Assembly (NCBI RefSeq): GCF_001276515.1
Contig: NZ_LDVZ01000008.1
Coordinates: forward strand, 1 to 64,000
Direction of reading: 5' to 3'
DNA: 64,000 nucleotides
DNA from: Haemophilus sp. C1
GTDB lineage: Bacteria; Pseudomonadota; Gammaproteobacteria; Enterobacterales; Pasteurellaceae
The notes below the pieces were generated by a model. The model made no database searches. It saw nothing but the letters and a program-made list of their open reading frames with translations, and was not told the DNA's origin. Shown here piece after piece: positions 1-10,471 of the stretch; position 1 is the first letter of the stretch, and every line of letters begins with the position of its first letter. Made by a program: the position numbers and the translations under genes.

Positions 1-95
1 AGTGTGGATTGGGACTCGCTAATCCATAGCAAGCAAATACAACTTATGATATAGTTCACAGCCGAATTTATAGGGATCTTTTTATAATAAAAATA

Positions 96-815
96 ATGAT
101 AGAACTCGATCAAAACAATATTCCAAAACACGTTGCCATTATTATGGATGGTAATGGGCGGTGGGCAAAACAGAAAAATAAAATGCGCATTTTTGGCCAT
201 ACGAATGGTGTATCTGCAGTTCGCCGAGCGGTAAGTTATGCTCGCCAAACTGGAGTAAATTTTCTTACACTTTATGCCTTTAGTAGCGAAAATTGGAATC
301 GACCAGAGCAAGAAGTCAGTGCGTTAATGACGCTTTTTATGCAAGCTTTAGATCGCGAAGTGAAAAAATTACATAAAAATAATATTCGTCTGAAAATTAT
401 TGGCGATGTATCTCGTTTTAGTGAATCTTTGCAAGAAAAAATTTCAAAAGCGGAAAATTTAACAGAAAAAAATACCGCACTTACGCTCAATATCGCTGCA
501 AATTACGGTGGATGTTGGGATATTGTACAGGCGACAAAGCAACTCGCAGAAAAAGTAAAAAATAATGAAATGAGCGTTGACGAGATTGATGAAATTGCTT
601 TTCAGCGTCATTTGGTGACACAAGATGAACCACCAGTAGATCTGTTGATTCGTACCAGTGGTGAACAACGAATTAGTAATTTTTTATTATGGCAAATTGC
701 ATATGCAGAACTTTATTTTTCTGATGTGCTGTGGCCAGATTTTGATGAGGCGGAATTTAACCGCGCCATCGCCTGTTATCAACAACGTCATCGCCGTTTT
801 GGTGGGACAGAATGA
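96..815 (+). CDS. uppS: Undecaprenyl diphosphate synthase (UppS)
   Basis: The 239-residue protein is a cis-prenyltransferase that extends farnesyl diphosphate with isopentenyl units to make the C55 lipid carrier precursor for peptidoglycan and other glycans. The N-terminal MDGNGRWAK motif is present with the catalytic Asp at residue 18. The C-terminal [15 protein letters not shown] substrate-binding block is also present, with Ser where E. coli has Gly (RTSGE instead of RTGGE), a change seen in other members of the family. Length is normal. It is the first gene of a run with cdsA, rseP, bamA, skp and lpxD, the same order as in E. coli. Confidence 0.97.
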   Translation: MIELDQNNIPKHVAIIMDGNGRWAKQKNKMRIFGHTNGVSAVRRAVSYARQTGVNFLTLYAFSSENWNRPEQEVSALMTLFMQALDREVKKLHKNNIRLKIIGDVSRFSESLQEKISKAENLTEKNTALTLNIAANYGGCWDIVQATKQLAEKVKNNEMSVDEIDEIAFQRHLVTQDEPPVDLLIRTSGEQRISNFLLWQIAYAELYFSDVLWPDFDEAEFNRAIACYQQRHRRFGGTE

Positions 816-836
816 TTCAATAAATGGATTAAAATT

Positions 837-1703
837 ATGCTTAAACAACGAGTTTTATCTGCCATTGTGTTAATCGCAGCGGTGTTATGTGCGCTATTTT
901 TATTCACGCCTTTTTATTTTGCCCTCGCTCTAGGGGCTGTGGCGACTTTAGGCGTTTGGGAATGGACTCAGTTTGCTCGCCTTAAACAGCCTTTAGCGCG
1001 TTTTTGTGTTGCTGCTTTTTTAGGTGCTTTTATTTTTTTATGGCTCTACACTGAGGGCAACTATTTAGATGCCGGTCGTGTGTTTGAACAGCATCTTCAG
1101 CTTTTATTGATGAACGCTGTTGGTTGGTGGATTTTAGCTTTATTGCTTGTAGTGACTTATCCTAAATCAGCTAAATTTTGGTCTAAAAATCCTCTTTTAC
1201 AGCTTTTATTTGCCTTTTCTACTTTAATACCATTTATCGCGGGGGTATTACGTTTACGTTTAGAGCACTATACCCATGATCCTTATCACGGCTTATTTTT
1301 ATTACTTTATGTATTTGTGCTTGTTTGGGCTGCTGATTCTGGTGCTTATTTTAGTGGACGCGCATTTGGTAAACGTAAACTTGCGCCAAAAGTTTCACCA
1401 GGTAAAAGCTGGGAAGGCGTTGTTGGTGGCTTAATTACTGCGTTAGTGCTTGCTTTTGTATTTATTCATTTCTCTGGCGATGCTTTAGTTGGTGAGCGGA
1501 ATATCTCTGGATTTGTTATCCTTTCCGTTGCAACAGTTGCAATTTCGGTATTGGGTGATTTAACTGAAAGTATGTTTAAACGTGAGTCGGGAGTTAAAGA
1601 CAGCAGCCAATTGATTCCTGGTCATGGCGGTGTGTTAGATCGCATTGATAGCTTGACTGCCGCGGTACCTTTTTTCAGCTACTTCTATTTCTTTGTGTTA
1701 TGA
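837..1703 (+). CDS. cdsA: Phosphatidate cytidylyltransferase (CdsA)
   Basis: This 288-residue multi-pass membrane enzyme makes CDP-diacylglycerol from CTP and phosphatidic acid, the branch point for phospholipid synthesis. The N-terminal two thirds are a series of hydrophobic segments. The C-terminal family signature SxxKRxxxxKDxxxxxPGHGGxxDRxDS is complete (SMFKRESGVKD, then IPGHGGVLDRIDS, roughly residues 240-268). It starts 21 bases after uppS and ends 9 bases before rseP, so the three are probably co-transcribed. Confidence 0.97.
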   Translation: MLKQRVLSAIVLIAAVLCALFLFTPFYFALALGAVATLGVWEWTQFARLKQPLARFCVAAFLGAFIFLWLYTEGNYLDAGRVFEQHLQLLLMNAVGWWILALLLVVTYPKSAKFWSKNPLLQLLFAFSTLIPFIAGVLRLRLEHYTHDPYHGLFLLLYVFVLVWAADSGAYFSGRAFGKRKLAPKVSPGKSWEGVVGGLITALVLAFVFIHFSGDALVGERNISGFVILSVATVAISVLGDLTESMFKRESGVKDSSQLIPGHGGVLDRIDSLTAAVPFFSYFYFFVL

Positions 1704-1712
1704 GGATTCTGA

Positions 1713-3044
1713 ATGTCATTTTTGTGGTCGCTAGGTTCTTTTATCATTGCTATTGCGGTATTAGTATCCGTTCACGAATATGGTCACTTTTGGGCTGCTA
1801 GAAAGTGCGGTATAAAAGTCCATCGTTTTTCAATTGGCTTTGGTAAGGTAATTTGGAAACGTGTCGATAAGCATGGTACAGAATTTGCGGTTTCAATGAT
1901 TCCTTTAGGTGGCTATGTAAAAATGCTTGATGGACGTAATGAAGCGGTTCCAGTTGAACAAAAGTCACAAGCATTTGATAGTAAAAGCGTATTACAACGC
2001 GCATTTGTGATTATCGCCGGTCCTTTGGCAAATTTTATTTTTGCGATTTTTGCCTATTGGGTCATCTACCTTTATGGAATGCCAAGTGTTAAACCTGTGA
2101 TTGAATCGATAACGCCAAGTTCAATCGCGGCACAAGCGCACATTGAACCTAATACACAAATTCTAGCGGTTGATGGCGAAGAAACTCAAGATTGGGAAAC
2201 TATTAATATGCTACTTGCCACAAAAATGGGTGAGCCTAATATTGAGATTACCCTTTCTCCTTTTGGTTCTAATATTGAACAACAGCGGACTTTAAATCTT
2301 ACGAATTGGATTTTTGATCCTGAAAAAGAAAGTGCTTTTGAGGCATTAGGGATTATGCCTATGCGTCCTAAAGTTGAAATGGTGCTTTCTAAAGTTGTTC
2401 AAGATTCTCCCGCTGAGAAAGCTGGTTTACAAATCGGTGATAAAATTTTAAAAGAAAATTTAACCGCACTTCCTTGGCAAGATTTTATAAAACAGGTCGA
2501 ACAAGGCGAATCTTTTTCTATTAAAGTTGAACGTAATGGGGAAACGCTTGACAAAATTATCACTCCAGTGCGTAATCAGAGTGGAAAATGGTTTGTAGGT
2601 TTAAGCCCAACTTTCGTAAAATTATCTGATGAATATCGTACAGAATTAAAATATGATATTCTTGAATCATTGCAAAAAGGCATTGAAAAGACTGGTCAAC
2701 TTTCTGTGTTAACCTTGAAAGTGTTAGGAAAATTAATTACGGGTGATTTGTCATTAAACAATTTAAGCGGCCCGATTTCTATTGCTAAAGGTGCTGGTGC
2801 ATCCGCTAATATTGGATTGGTGTATTTTTTAAGTTTTATGGCATTGATTAGTGTGAATTTAGGCATTATGAATTTATTCCCATTGCCTGTATTAGATGGC
2901 GGTCATTTAGTTTTTTTAGCAATGGAAGCTGTTAAAGGAAAACCTGTTTCTGAGCGGGTGCAAAGCATCTGTTATCGAATTGGCGCAGCACTGTTATTAA
3001 GCTTAACGGTGTTTGCATTATTTAATGATTTTTTACGTCTATAA
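1713..3044 (+). CDS. rseP: Site-2 intramembrane zinc protease RseP
   Basis: The 443-residue inner-membrane metalloprotease carries out the second cut of anti-sigma factor RseA in the sigma-E envelope-stress response and also clears leftover signal peptides. The zinc motif HEYGH is at residues 21-25 in the first membrane helix. The third zinc ligand motif [12 protein letters not shown] lies in the C-terminal membrane segment. The central periplasmic part has the two PDZ regions expected of the family. It lies between cdsA and bamA as in E. coli, which links protease and outer-membrane assembly genes. Confidence 0.96.
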   Translation: MSFLWSLGSFIIAIAVLVSVHEYGHFWAARKCGIKVHRFSIGFGKVIWKRVDKHGTEFAVSMIPLGGYVKMLDGRNEAVPVEQKSQAFDSKSVLQRAFVIIAGPLANFIFAIFAYWVIYLYGMPSVKPVIESITPSSIAAQAHIEPNTQILAVDGEETQDWETINMLLATKMGEPNIEITLSPFGSNIEQQRTLNLTNWIFDPEKESAFEALGIMPMRPKVEMVLSKVVQDSPAEKAGLQIGDKILKENLTALPWQDFIKQVEQGESFSIKVERNGETLDKIITPVRNQSGKWFVGLSPTFVKLSDEYRTELKYDILESLQKGIEKTGQLSVLTLKVLGKLITGDLSLNNLSGPISIAKGAGASANIGLVYFLSFMALISVNLGIMNLFPLPVLDGGHLVFLAMEAVKGKPVSERVQSICYRIGAALLLSLTVFALFNDFLRL

Positions 3045-3063
3045 TTTATATAGGATACAATCG

Positions 3064-5442
3064 ATGAAAAAACTTCTAATCGCAAGTTTATTATTCGGTA
3101 CGACAACGACTGCGTTTGCCGCACCTTTTGTGGCAAAAGATATTCGTGTGGATGGTGTTCAAGGTGACTTAGAACAACAAATCCGAGCAAGTCTACCTGT
3201 TCGTGTCGGTCAGCGTGTGACTGACAATGATGTGGCTAATATTGTCCGCTCTTTATTCGTAAGTGGTCGATTCGATGATGTGAATGCACATCAAGAAGGC
3301 GATGTACTTGTTGTTAGCGTTGTGGCTAAATCGATCATTTCAGATGTTAAAATCAAAGGTAACTCTGTTATTCCAACTGAAGCACTTAAACAAAACTTAG
3401 ATGCTAACGGGTTTAAAGTTGGCGATGTTTTAATTCGAGAAAAATTAAATGAATTTGCAAAAAGTGTAAAAGAGCACTATGCAAGTGTAGGTCGCTATAA
3501 CGCAACCGTTGAACCTATTGTGAATACGTTACCAAATAACCGTGCTGAAATTTTAATTCAGATCAATGAAGATGATACTGCAAAATTAGCATCATTAACT
3601 TTCAATGGTAATGAATCTATTAGTAGCAGTACGTTGCAAGAGCAAATGGAATTACAACCTGATTCTTGGTGGAAATTATGGGGTAATAAATTTGAAGGTG
3701 CTCAGTTCGAGAAAGATTTACAGTCAATTCGTGATTATTATTTAAATAATGGTTATGCTAAAGCACAAATCACTAAAACTGATGTACAGCTAAATGATGA
3801 AAAAACGAAAGTAAATGTAACTATTGATGTAAATGAAGGTTTACAGTATAACCTTCGTAGTGCTCGTATTGTTGGTAATGTGGGTGGTATGGCTTCTGAA
3901 CTTGAACCGTTACTTTCTTCATTACATTTAAATGACACTTTCCGTCGCAGTGATATTGCCGATGTTGAAAATGCGATTAAAGCAAAATTGGGTGAACGTG
4001 GTTACGGTAGTGCAACAGTGAATGCTGTACCTGATTTTGATGATGCGAATAAAACTTTAGCAATTACTTTTGTTGTTGATGCTGGTCGACGTTTAACTGT
4101 TCGTCAACTACGCTTTGAAGGAAATACTGTTTCAGCAGATAGTACTTTACGTCAAGAAATGCGCCAGCAAGAAGGGGCGTGGTATAACTCGCAATTAGTT
4201 GAGTTAGGTAAAATCCGTTTAGATCGTACGGGATTCTTCGAAACCGTAGAAAACCGAATTGATCCTGTAAAAGGTACGGATGACGAAGTTGATGTTGTGT
4301 ATAAAGTTAAAGAGCGTAATACAGGTAGTATCAACTTTGGTATTGGTTACGGTACAGAGAGTGGTATTAGTTATCAAGCTAGTGTTAAACAAGATAATTT
4401 CTTGGGAACAGGAGCAGCAGTAAGTATAGCTGGTACGAAAAATGATTATGGTACTAGTGTCAATTTGGGTTATACCGAACCCTACTTTACTAAAGATGGC
4501 GTAAGTCTTGGTGGAAGTGTTTTCTTTGAAAACTATGACAACTCTAGAAATGATACCTCTTCTAATTATAAACGTACGACTTACGGTGGTAATGTCACTT
4601 TAGGTTTCCCTGTAAATGAAAATAACTCTTACTATGTTGGATTGGGTTATACTTATAATAAGATCAGTAACTTTGCTCCAGAATATAACCGTGAATTATA
4701 TCTTGGTTCCATGAATTTTAATGGAAATTCAATCAAAACCAGTGACTTTGATTTTTCTTTTGGTTGGAACTATAACAGCCTTAATAGGGGATATTTCCCA
4801 ACTAAAGGGGTAAAAGCAAGTATTGGTGGACGAGTTACTATTCCTGGCTCAGACAATAAATATTATAAATTAAGTGCAGATGTTCAAGGATTCTACCCAT
4901 TAGACAGAGATCACCGTTGGGTTATATCTGCAAAAGCATCTGCAGGATATGCAAATGGTTTTGGAAACAAGCGTTTACCGTTCTATCAAACTTATACGGC
5001 GGGTGGCATCGGTTCATTACGTGGTTTTGCTTATGGTAGTATTGGTCCTAACGCAATTTACCAAGATCAAAATGGTAAATTTACAAAAGTCAGCTCAGAT
5101 GTTGTTGGTGGCAATGCAATTGCAACCGCAACTGCAGAATTAATTGTGCCAACTCCATTTGTGAGTGATAAAAGCCAAAATACGGTCCGAACCTCCCTAT
5201 TTGTTGATGCGGCAAGTGTTTGGAATACTAAATGGAAATCAGATAAAAATGGATTAGAGAGCAGTGTATTAGAAAAATTGCCCGATTATGGCAAATCAAG
5301 CCGTATTCGCGCCTCTACAGGTGTCGGATTCCAATGGCAATCTCCTATTGGTCCATTGGTATTCTCTTATGCCAAACCGATTAAAAAATATGAAAATGAT
5401 GATGTCGAACAGTTCCAATTTAGTATTGGAGGTTCTTTCTAA
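3064..5442 (+). CDS. bamA: Outer-membrane assembly factor BamA (D15 / Omp85)
   Basis: The 792-residue protein is the core of the BAM complex that inserts beta-barrel proteins into the outer membrane; in Haemophilus it is the protective antigen D15. The chosen start gives a clean signal peptide ([12 protein letters not shown] to a TAFA cleavage site), while an upstream in-frame start at 3013 would bury it. Five POTRA domains fill about residues 20-420 and a 16-strand barrel the rest. The conserved RGF loop motif ([10 protein letters not shown]) is present. The protein ends in Phe, as barrels do. It works with BamD, encoded at 26359. Confidence 0.97.
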   Translation: MKKLLIASLLFGTTTTAFAAPFVAKDIRVDGVQGDLEQQIRASLPVRVGQRVTDNDVANIVRSLFVSGRFDDVNAHQEGDVLVVSVVAKSIISDVKIKGNSVIPTEALKQNLDANGFKVGDVLIREKLNEFAKSVKEHYASVGRYNATVEPIVNTLPNNRAEILIQINEDDTAKLASLTFNGNESISSSTLQEQMELQPDSWWKLWGNKFEGAQFEKDLQSIRDYYLNNGYAKAQITKTDVQLNDEKTKVNVTIDVNEGLQYNLRSARIVGNVGGMASELEPLLSSLHLNDTFRRSDIADVENAIKAKLGERGYGSATVNAVPDFDDANKTLAITFVVDAGRRLTVRQLRFEGNTVSADSTLRQEMRQQEGAWYNSQLVELGKIRLDRTGFFETVENRIDPVKGTDDEVDVVYKVKERNTGSINFGIGYGTESGISYQASVKQDNFLGTGAAVSIAGTKNDYGTSVNLGYTEPYFTKDGVSLGGSVFFENYDNSRNDTSSNYKRTTYGGNVTLGFPVNENNSYYVGLGYTYNKISNFAPEYNRELYLGSMNFNGNSIKTSDFDFSFGWNYNSLNRGYFPTKGVKASIGGRVTIPGSDNKYYKLSADVQGFYPLDRDHRWVISAKASAGYANGFGNKRLPFYQTYTAGGIGSLRGFAYGSIGPNAIYQDQNGKFTKVSSDVVGGNAIATATAELIVPTPFVSDKSQNTVRTSLFVDAASVWNTKWKSDKNGLESSVLEKLPDYGKSSRIRASTGVGFQWQSPIGPLVFSYAKPIKKYENDDVEQFQFSIGGSF

Positions 5443-5483
5443 TAAATTGAACTTTTTTCTTCATCAGAACTCAAAAACAACGT

Positions 5484-5518
5484 TCTCTGCCTAATTTAAT
5501 TGGGCAGAGAAAATATTA
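5484..5518 (+). terminator. Hairpin between bamA and skp
   Basis: An 11-bp stem (TCTCTGCCTAA at 5484-5494 with TTGGGCAGAGA at 5500-5510) closes a 5-base loop. It is followed by AAATATT, not a proper T-run, so it may be a weak terminator or an mRNA-stabilising hairpin that lowers or separates skp from bamA expression. Confidence 0.45.
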
Positions 5519-5552
5519 AACAAACCTCTATTTAATTAAGGATCTTTATCAA

Positions 5553-6161
5553 ATGAAAAACATCGCAAAAGTAACCGCACTTGCTTTAGGTATTGCACTT
5601 GCTTCAGGCTATGCTGCAGCTGAAGAAAAAATTGCTTTTATTAATGCAGGTTATATTTTTCAACATCACCCAGACCGTCAAGCTGTAGCGGATAAACTCG
5701 ATGCTGAATTTAAACCTGTAGCTGAAAAATTAGCAGCAAGCAAAAAAGAAGTTGATGATAAAATTGCTGCTGCTCGTAAAAAAGTAGAAGCAAAAGTTGC
5801 AGATTTAGAAAAAGATGCACCTCGCTTACGTCAAGCTGATATTCAAAAACGCCAAGAGGAAATTAATAAATTAGGTGCGGCTGAAGATGCTGAATTACAA
5901 AAATTAATGCAGGAACAAGATAAAAAAGTTCAAGAGTTCCAAGCGCAAAATGAAAAACGTCAAGCAGAAGAGCGTGGTAAATTATTAGATAGTATTCAAA
6001 CTGCTACAAATAATTTAGCAAAAGCGAAAGGTTATACTTATGTGCTTGATGCAAATTCAGTTGTATTTGCGGTAGAGGGTAAAGACATCACAGAAGAAGT
6101 GTTAAAATCTATTCCTGCTAGTGAAAAAGCAGCACCTGCTAAAGCAGAAGAGAAAAAATAA
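5553..6161 (+). CDS. skp: Periplasmic chaperone Skp (OmpH)
   Basis: Skp holds unfolded outer-membrane proteins in the periplasm on their way to BAM. The precursor has 202 residues with a signal peptide ending near ASGYAAA/EE. The middle is rich in Lys, Glu, Gln and Ala in a heptad-like pattern, matching the long coiled-coil tentacles of the trimer. The C-terminus is an Ala/Lys/Glu-rich tail. It is somewhat longer than the E. coli protein (about 160 residues). It lies between bamA and lpxD, as in other gammaproteobacteria. Confidence 0.95.
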   Translation: MKNIAKVTALALGIALASGYAAAEEKIAFINAGYIFQHHPDRQAVADKLDAEFKPVAEKLAASKKEVDDKIAAARKKVEAKVADLEKDAPRLRQADIQKRQEEINKLGAAEDAELQKLMQEQDKKVQEFQAQNEKRQAEERGKLLDSIQTATNNLAKAKGYTYVLDANSVVFAVEGKDITEEVLKSIPASEKAAPAKAEEKK

Positions 6162-6173
6162 TAGGTTCTCATA

Positions 6174-7199
6174 ATGCAAAAATCCTATTCTTTACAAGAA
6201 TTGGCAACTCAAATCGGCGCTACCGTTCGCGGTAACGCCGATGTTGTTGTTGAGAATATCGCTCCACTCGATAAAGCCCAATCAAATCAACTTACTTTTA
6301 TTTCTAACGCAAAATTTCGTGCATTATTGAAAGATTCTAAAGCAGGAATTTTGGTTGTTTCTGAAGAGGATGTCGAACACTGTTCTTCAGAAAGCAATTT
6401 GCTTATTGTGAAAGATCCTTATGTCGCTTACGCCATTTTAGCGCAATATATGGATAGCACGCCAAAAGCAGCGCAAGGCATTGCAAAAAGTGCGGTAATT
6501 TCTGATAGTGCTTCTTTAGGTGAGAATGTTTCAATTGGTGCGAATGCTGTGATTGAAGAAGGTGTTGTACTTGGTGATAACGTGATCATTGGCGCAAATT
6601 GCTTTGTTGGTAAAAATACCAAGATCGGTTCAGGCACTCAACTTTGGGCTAATGTAACTGTTTACCATAACGTTGAGATTGGCGCTAATTGCTTAATTCA
6701 ATCAGGAACAGTCATCGGTAGTGATGGTTTTGGTTACGCAAATGATCGTGGTCGTTGGGTTAAAATTCCACAAGTAGGACAAGTAATAATTGGTAATAAC
6801 GTTGAGATTGGTGCGAATACCTGTATCGATAGAGGCGCATTAGACGCAACAATTATTGAAGATAACGTGATCATCGATAACCTTTGTCAAATTGCACATA
6901 ATGTTCATATCGGGACAGGTACAGCGGTTGCGGGTGGCGTTATTATGGCAGGTAGCTTAACTGTTGGTCGCTATTGCTTAATTGGTGGTGCAAGTGTGAT
7001 TAATGGTCATATGGAAATTTGTGATAAAGTAACCATTACTGGAATGGGAATGGTTATGCGCCCAATTACAGAGCCTGGCGTATATTCCTCTGGTATTCCA
7101 TTGCAAACGAATAAAGAATGGCGTAAAACAGCAGCACTAACGTTAGGTATTGATGGAATAAATAAACGTTTAAAAGCGTTAGAAAAGAAAATTTCTTAA
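6174..7199 (+). CDS. lpxD: UDP-3-O-acylglucosamine N-acyltransferase (LpxD)
   Basis: LpxD adds the second hydroxy-acyl chain during lipid A synthesis in the cytoplasm. The 341-residue protein has an N-terminal uridine-binding domain (about residues 1-100) and then a left-handed beta-helix of hexapeptide repeats of the I-G-A-N type (about 110-310). The catalytic His region ([10 protein letters not shown]) is present. The gene starts 12 bases after skp. In E. coli fabZ-lpxA-lpxB follow; here the run ends and a terminator and the convergent tsf gene follow instead. Confidence 0.97.
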   Translation: MQKSYSLQELATQIGATVRGNADVVVENIAPLDKAQSNQLTFISNAKFRALLKDSKAGILVVSEEDVEHCSSESNLLIVKDPYVAYAILAQYMDSTPKAAQGIAKSAVISDSASLGENVSIGANAVIEEGVVLGDNVIIGANCFVGKNTKIGSGTQLWANVTVYHNVEIGANCLIQSGTVIGSDGFGYANDRGRWVKIPQVGQVIIGNNVEIGANTCIDRGALDATIIEDNVIIDNLCQIAHNVHIGTGTAVAGGVIMAGSLTVGRYCLIGGASVINGHMEICDKVTITGMGMVMRPITEPGVYSSGIPLQTNKEWRKTAALTLGIDGINKRLKALEKKIS

Positions 7200-7216
7200 T
7201 TGATACCCCATCATTT

Positions 7217-7265
7217 AATCTGCATTTTACAAGTTTAATAACTGATTAAAATGCAGATTTTTATG
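7217..7265 (+). terminator. lpxD terminator resembling a decayed IS end
   Basis: A perfect 13-bp stem (AATCTGCATTTTA at 7217-7229 with TAAAATGCAGATT at 7247-7259) has a 17-base loop and is followed by T-rich sequence. The flanks and loop (ATCTGCA, AAGTT, AACTGATTAA, TGCAGATTTTT, then ATG) match in order the left end of the IS3-family remnants elsewhere in the window. It is therefore probably a fossil IS end now ending lpxD transcription. Confidence 0.75.
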
Positions 7266-7302
7266 TGTATAAAATTTACTTAACGAAATAAGTTGAAATT
7301 CT

Positions 7303-7339
7303 TTTAAAAATAAATAAGCCCAACTTTAAATTGGGCTTA
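7303..7339 (-). terminator. tsf terminator
   Basis: A 9-bp stem (TAAGCCCAA at 7315-7323 with TTGGGCTTA at 7331-7339) lies just downstream of tsf. On the minus strand it is followed by a T-rich stretch (TTTATTTTT). This is a standard intrinsic terminator. Confidence 0.8.
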
Positions 7340-7367
7340 CAAGCATACATTTTTTATCGTTAAAGAA

Positions 7368-8219
7368 TTATGCGTTACCGCCAGTGATTTTTGCAACTTC
7401 AGCAGCAAAATCTTCTTCTTTTTTCTCAATACCTTCGCCTACTTCTAAACGAATGAAGTTAGAAACAGAAGTATTTACTGATTTTAAGAAATCCCCTACA
7501 GATACAGAAGGATCCATTACAAATGCTTGACCTGTTAATGAAACTTCACCAGTGAATTTCTTCATACGACCTTCAACCATTTTCTCTGCGATTTCTTTTG
7601 GTTTACCAGAGTTGATCGCAATATCGATTTGGATTTGGCGTTCGTGTTCAACCACTTCAGCAGATACATCTTCTGGGTTCACGAATTCAGGTTTAGATGC
7701 AGCTACGTGCATTGCTACTTTTTTCAGTTCATCAGCAGAACCTTCGCCCGCAACTAATACGCCAATTTTTGCACCGTGTAAGTATTGTGCAATTACTTGA
7801 CCATCTAAGTAAGCAACACGACGAATATTCATGTTCTCACCGATTTTAGCAACTAATGCAGCACGTTTTTCTTCAAATTGCGCTTGTAATGCTTCGATAG
7901 TGGTACCTTTGTGTGCTGCTGCAAAATCAGCCACTTCGTTTGCTAAACCTAAGAAGCCAGCATCTTTTGCTACGAAGTCGGTTTCACAGTTCATTTCAAC
8001 TAATACACCGAAACCATTTTCTACACGAGCAAGGATAACACCTTCAGCTGCAACACGGCCTGCTTTTTTAGCTGCTTTAGCTTGACCAGATTTACGCATG
8101 TTGTCGATTGCTAACTCGATATCACCGTTTGCTTCAACTAATGCTTTTTTACATTCCATCATACCGGCACCGGTACGTTCACGAAGTTCTTTTACTAATG
8201 ATGCTGTGATTTCAGCCAT
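7368..8219 (-). CDS. tsf: Translation elongation factor Ts
   Basis: EF-Ts is the nucleotide exchange factor that recycles EF-Tu. The 283-residue protein has the N-terminal UBA-like domain with the family signature [16 protein letters not shown] (residues 10-25) and the EF-Tu contact motif CETDFVAKD around residue 80. Length equals that of other proteobacteria. It follows rpsB in the usual rpsB-tsf operon, separated here by about 130 bases containing a hairpin and one uptake signal. Confidence 0.98.
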   Translation of the reverse strand: MAEITASLVKELRERTGAGMMECKKALVEANGDIELAIDNMRKSGQAKAAKKAGRVAAEGVILARVENGFGVLVEMNCETDFVAKDAGFLGLANEVADFAAAHKGTTIEALQAQFEEKRAALVAKIGENMNIRRVAYLDGQVIAQYLHGAKIGVLVAGEGSADELKKVAMHVAASKPEFVNPEDVSAEVVEHERQIQIDIAINSGKPKEIAEKMVEGRMKKFTGEVSLTGQAFVMDPSVSVGDFLKSVNTSVSNFIRLEVGEGIEKKEEDFAAEVAKITGGNA

Positions 8220-8269
8220 TTTAAAAATCCTCTGTCGAAAATGCGATTTATTGTGACCGCACTTTTAGA

Positions 8270-8301
8270 TAAAAATATAGGGGCTAAATTTTAGCCCCTA
8301 T
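8270..8301 (-). terminator. Hairpin between rpsB and tsf
   Basis: An 11-bp perfect stem (ATAGGGGCTAA at 8277-8287 with TTAGCCCCTAT at 8291-8301) has a 3-base loop. On the minus strand it is followed by ATTTTTAT. It probably terminates part of the rpsB transcripts, so that tsf is made at a different level, comparable to the partial terminator in this spacer in E. coli. Confidence 0.65.
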
Positions 8302-8352
8302 GCCAATTAATCGTTTGATTATTAAGGGCTTCGCCTTATTGCAAAACTTAAA

Positions 8353-9075
8353 TTATTCTGCGTCAGCTGCTAATTCTTCAGCAACTTGAGCTTCGTTACC
8401 ACGACCTTCTTTAACCGCTGCTGCAGCTGCAGAAACGTAAAGTTGGATAGCACGAGTCGCATCATCGTTACCTGGGATAACGAAATCTACGCCAGCTGGA
8501 GTTGAGTTAGTATCAACGATAGCAAATACAGGAATACCCAGATTGTTTGCTTCTTTAACCGCGATATGTTCGTGATCTGCACCGATAACGAATAACGCAT
8601 CTGGTAAGCCGCCCATATCTTTGATACCGCCAAGGCTTAATTCAAGTTTTTCCATCTCACGGCTACGCATTAACGCTTCTTTTTTGGTTAATTTATCAAA
8701 AGTACCGTCTTGAGACTGGGTTTCTAAATCTTTTAAACGTTTAATTGATTGACGAACGGTTTTCCAGTTAGTCAACATACCACCTAACCAACGGTGGTTT
8801 ACGTAATATTGCTGACAATCTAATGCTGCTGCTTGAACTGCTTCAGATGCTGCACGTTTTGTACCAACGAATAATACTTTACCGTTGTTGCTAGCAATGC
8901 GAGTTAATTCCGCTAAAGCTTCGTTGAATAAAGGTAAAGTTTTTTCTAAGTTGATGATATGAACACCGTTACGAGCACCAAAAATGAAAGGTTTCATTTG
9001 TGGGTTCCAGTAACGAGTTTGGTGTCCGAAGTGTACGCCCGCGTTGATCATGTCGCGCATTGAAACTTGTGCCAT
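8353..9075 (-). CDS. rpsB: 30S ribosomal protein S2
   Basis: The 240-residue protein is the small-subunit protein S2. Its N-terminus ([19 protein letters not shown]) and the block [11 protein letters not shown] are typical. The start at 9075 is preceded by AAGGAAAA; an upstream in-frame GTG at 9108 lies inside the leader RNA and is rejected. It heads the rpsB-tsf operon and is preceded by the S2-type autoregulatory leader. Confidence 0.98.
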   Translation of the reverse strand: MAQVSMRDMINAGVHFGHQTRYWNPQMKPFIFGARNGVHIINLEKTLPLFNEALAELTRIASNNGKVLFVGTKRAASEAVQAAALDCQQYYVNHRWLGGMLTNWKTVRQSIKRLKDLETQSQDGTFDKLTKKEALMRSREMEKLELSLGGIKDMGGLPDALFVIGADHEHIAVKEANNLGIPVFAIVDTNSTPAGVDFVIPGNDDATRAIQLYVSAAAAAVKEGRGNEAQVAEELAADAE

Positions 9076-9098
9076 AATATTTTCCTTTTGTTGGGGTT

Positions 9099-9166
9099 GA
9101 GCCTCCACATATCAGCTCATCGACCGTTTGGCACCCCGATGAAGCCTTGATGATATGTGTGTGTTG
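9099..9166 (-). promoter_or_regulatory. rpsB leader RNA (S2 autoregulation element)
   Basis: The rpsB 5' leader on the minus strand folds into an outer stem (TGATATGT, whose plus-strand partners are ACATATCA at 9107-9114 and TGATATGT at 9151-9158) and an inner CATCG/CGATG stem. The apical part contains GGGGTGCCAAACGG. This layout matches the conserved gammaproteobacterial rpsB leader, through which S2 represses its own mRNA. The match is from memory of the published motif. The ribosome-binding site follows downstream. Confidence 0.7.
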
Positions 9167-9171
9167 TTTGA

Positions 9172-9207
9172 GTTAAAAATTTTACTCTTTTCTAATGGTA
9201 AAAAGAG
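9172..9207 (-). terminator. Possible terminator of the ACT-domain gene
   Basis: On the minus strand CTCTTTT and AAAAGAG form a short A/T-rich stem followed by TAAAATTTTT, about 35 bases beyond the stop of the ACT-domain gene. The stem is weak, so this is tentative. It lies just upstream of the rpsB leader. Confidence 0.35.
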
Positions 9208-9241
9208 AGGTGCGATTTATATCATAAAGTGCGGTGAAATT

Positions 9242-9667
9242 CTAGTTTATTTTTTGACTATTTTCGCTTGAAGCTTGTTGCAATGCATGCAAGGTTATCA
9301 TTGCAATATCGGCTTTTTCATAAGGTACAAAAATATGATCGTGACAATTTCCAGCCACGACATTACAACTTATATTCGCTTCGCCTAATACTTTGGCAAA
9401 GGCGGCGGTTAAGCCTACAGCGGCGAGATCGGAATGAACGGTCAAGGTAATCCAAGCTGCTTTAAACTGCACTGCTAGTTTGTAATTTTGGGCAGTTTCT
9501 TCTGTGACAACAACGGATAAGCCTTCTTCTTCACGAATAGTAGCAATGAGTGCAGAAAGCGGTAAATCTTGCTCAGGTTTTAAGGTAGCGAAATAATAAA
9601 TGCCCGAATTTAAAGTGGGTTCCATTGAGGCTAAGAGGAGATTAAGATTCGTTATTGGATTTTTCAT
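9242..9667 (-). CDS. ACT-domain protein of the DUF6392/CASTOR-like type, function unknown
   Basis: The 141-residue cytoplasmic protein appears to contain a tandem ACT-like fold. It begins with a short first unit containing SGIYYFATL and ends with the sequence AWITLTVHSDLAAVGLTAAFAKVLG, followed by ISCNVVAGNCHDHIFVP, which is typical of stand-alone ACT proteins. Such proteins usually sense small ligands such as amino acids; the ligand cannot be told here. It starts 9 bases after the methyltransferase gene ends, so the two are probably one transcript. The exact family name is uncertain. Confidence 0.7.
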   Translation of the reverse strand: MKNPITNLNLLLASMEPTLNSGIYYFATLKPEQDLPLSALIATIREEEGLSVVVTEETAQNYKLAVQFKAAWITLTVHSDLAAVGLTAAFAKVLGEANISCNVVAGNCHDHIFVPYEKADIAMITLHALQQASSENSQKIN

Positions 9668-9676
9668 ATTTTCTCT

Positions 9677-10435
9677 CTATTTTTTTGTCGCTTTTACAAA
9701 TAATAACACGGGGCGATGTTGTAAATCTTTAAATTCTGCTTGCCATTCAGGTTTTTCTGCCAGCATAGGTTCTGCCATTTGTTCTATTTGGAAACCTTTT
9801 TCTATCAAATTATTAATAATTGTGGCGGTAGTACGATGATAGGTTTTGAAAGGTTGTTGAAACCAATTTCTCTCTCTCAGTCCTTCATCACGGTAATGAT
9901 TTAAACGATAAGCGAGTTGCTGTTTTTTCTCATTTTTTTCCCAGCGTTCCCCTTCTTTATGGCAAGTCGTAATCGGATGCTCTTGGGAAAAAACTAATGT
10001 GCCGTTAGGCTTAAGTTTGTTGGCAATAGAAGCTAATAAAGCGAGAAAATCTTCAATATAATGAAAAGCAAAAGAGCTGGTAATGATATCAAAATCACTT
10101 TCTGGCAATTCTGCTAATTTTTCCATCGGTAACTGATATAACGAAAAACGTCCAGAAAATTGACCGCATTTTTGCAGATCTTTTTCAGCTTGTTCGAGCA
10201 TTTTTTCGGAAAGATCGGTTCCTATCACTTTATCTGCCCCTCGTTCTAGATAAAGTTGTAAATGTCCTCCAGTGCCACAGCCTAAATCGAGTAATTTTTT
10301 CCCTTTTAAATCAGGCAACAGTGAGAGCATAGTAGGCTTTTCAACAATTTCATTGAGACTAATTGGATTTGCGCGGAGTTTCTGATAAAGCTCAAAGAAG
10401 TTTTCTTTGTCATAAACGCTAGTTTTATTATTCAT
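9677..10435 (-). CDS. Class I SAM-dependent methyltransferase
   Basis: The 252-residue protein has the Rossmann-type methyltransferase core: motif I LLDLGCGTGGHLQLYL near residues 50-65, an acidic residue ending strand 2 (VIGTDLSEKMLEQA) and the motif IITSSFAFHYIEDF. It resembles small-molecule methyltransferases of the UbiE/Tam group, but the substrate cannot be inferred. It is probably co-transcribed with the downstream ACT-domain gene. Its 5' end lies 37 bases from the end of an IS remnant, so its promoter may sit in or next to the IS sequence. Confidence 0.85.
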   Translation of the reverse strand: MNNKTSVYDKENFFELYQKLRANPISLNEIVEKPTMLSLLPDLKGKKLLDLGCGTGGHLQLYLERGADKVIGTDLSEKMLEQAEKDLQKCGQFSGRFSLYQLPMEKLAELPESDFDIITSSFAFHYIEDFLALLASIANKLKPNGTLVFSQEHPITTCHKEGERWEKNEKKQQLAYRLNHYRDEGLRERNWFQQPFKTYHRTTATIINNLIEKGFQIEQMAEPMLAEKPEWQAEFKDLQHRPVLLFVKATKK

Positions 10436-10471
10436 CTCGTATCCTATATTACAAATAAAAAAGGGAAATAT

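Noticed and set aside
1..95. Coding sequence before uppS
   Set aside because: No convincing frame or RNA gene is visible in these 95 bases; it looks like promoter and leader sequence.
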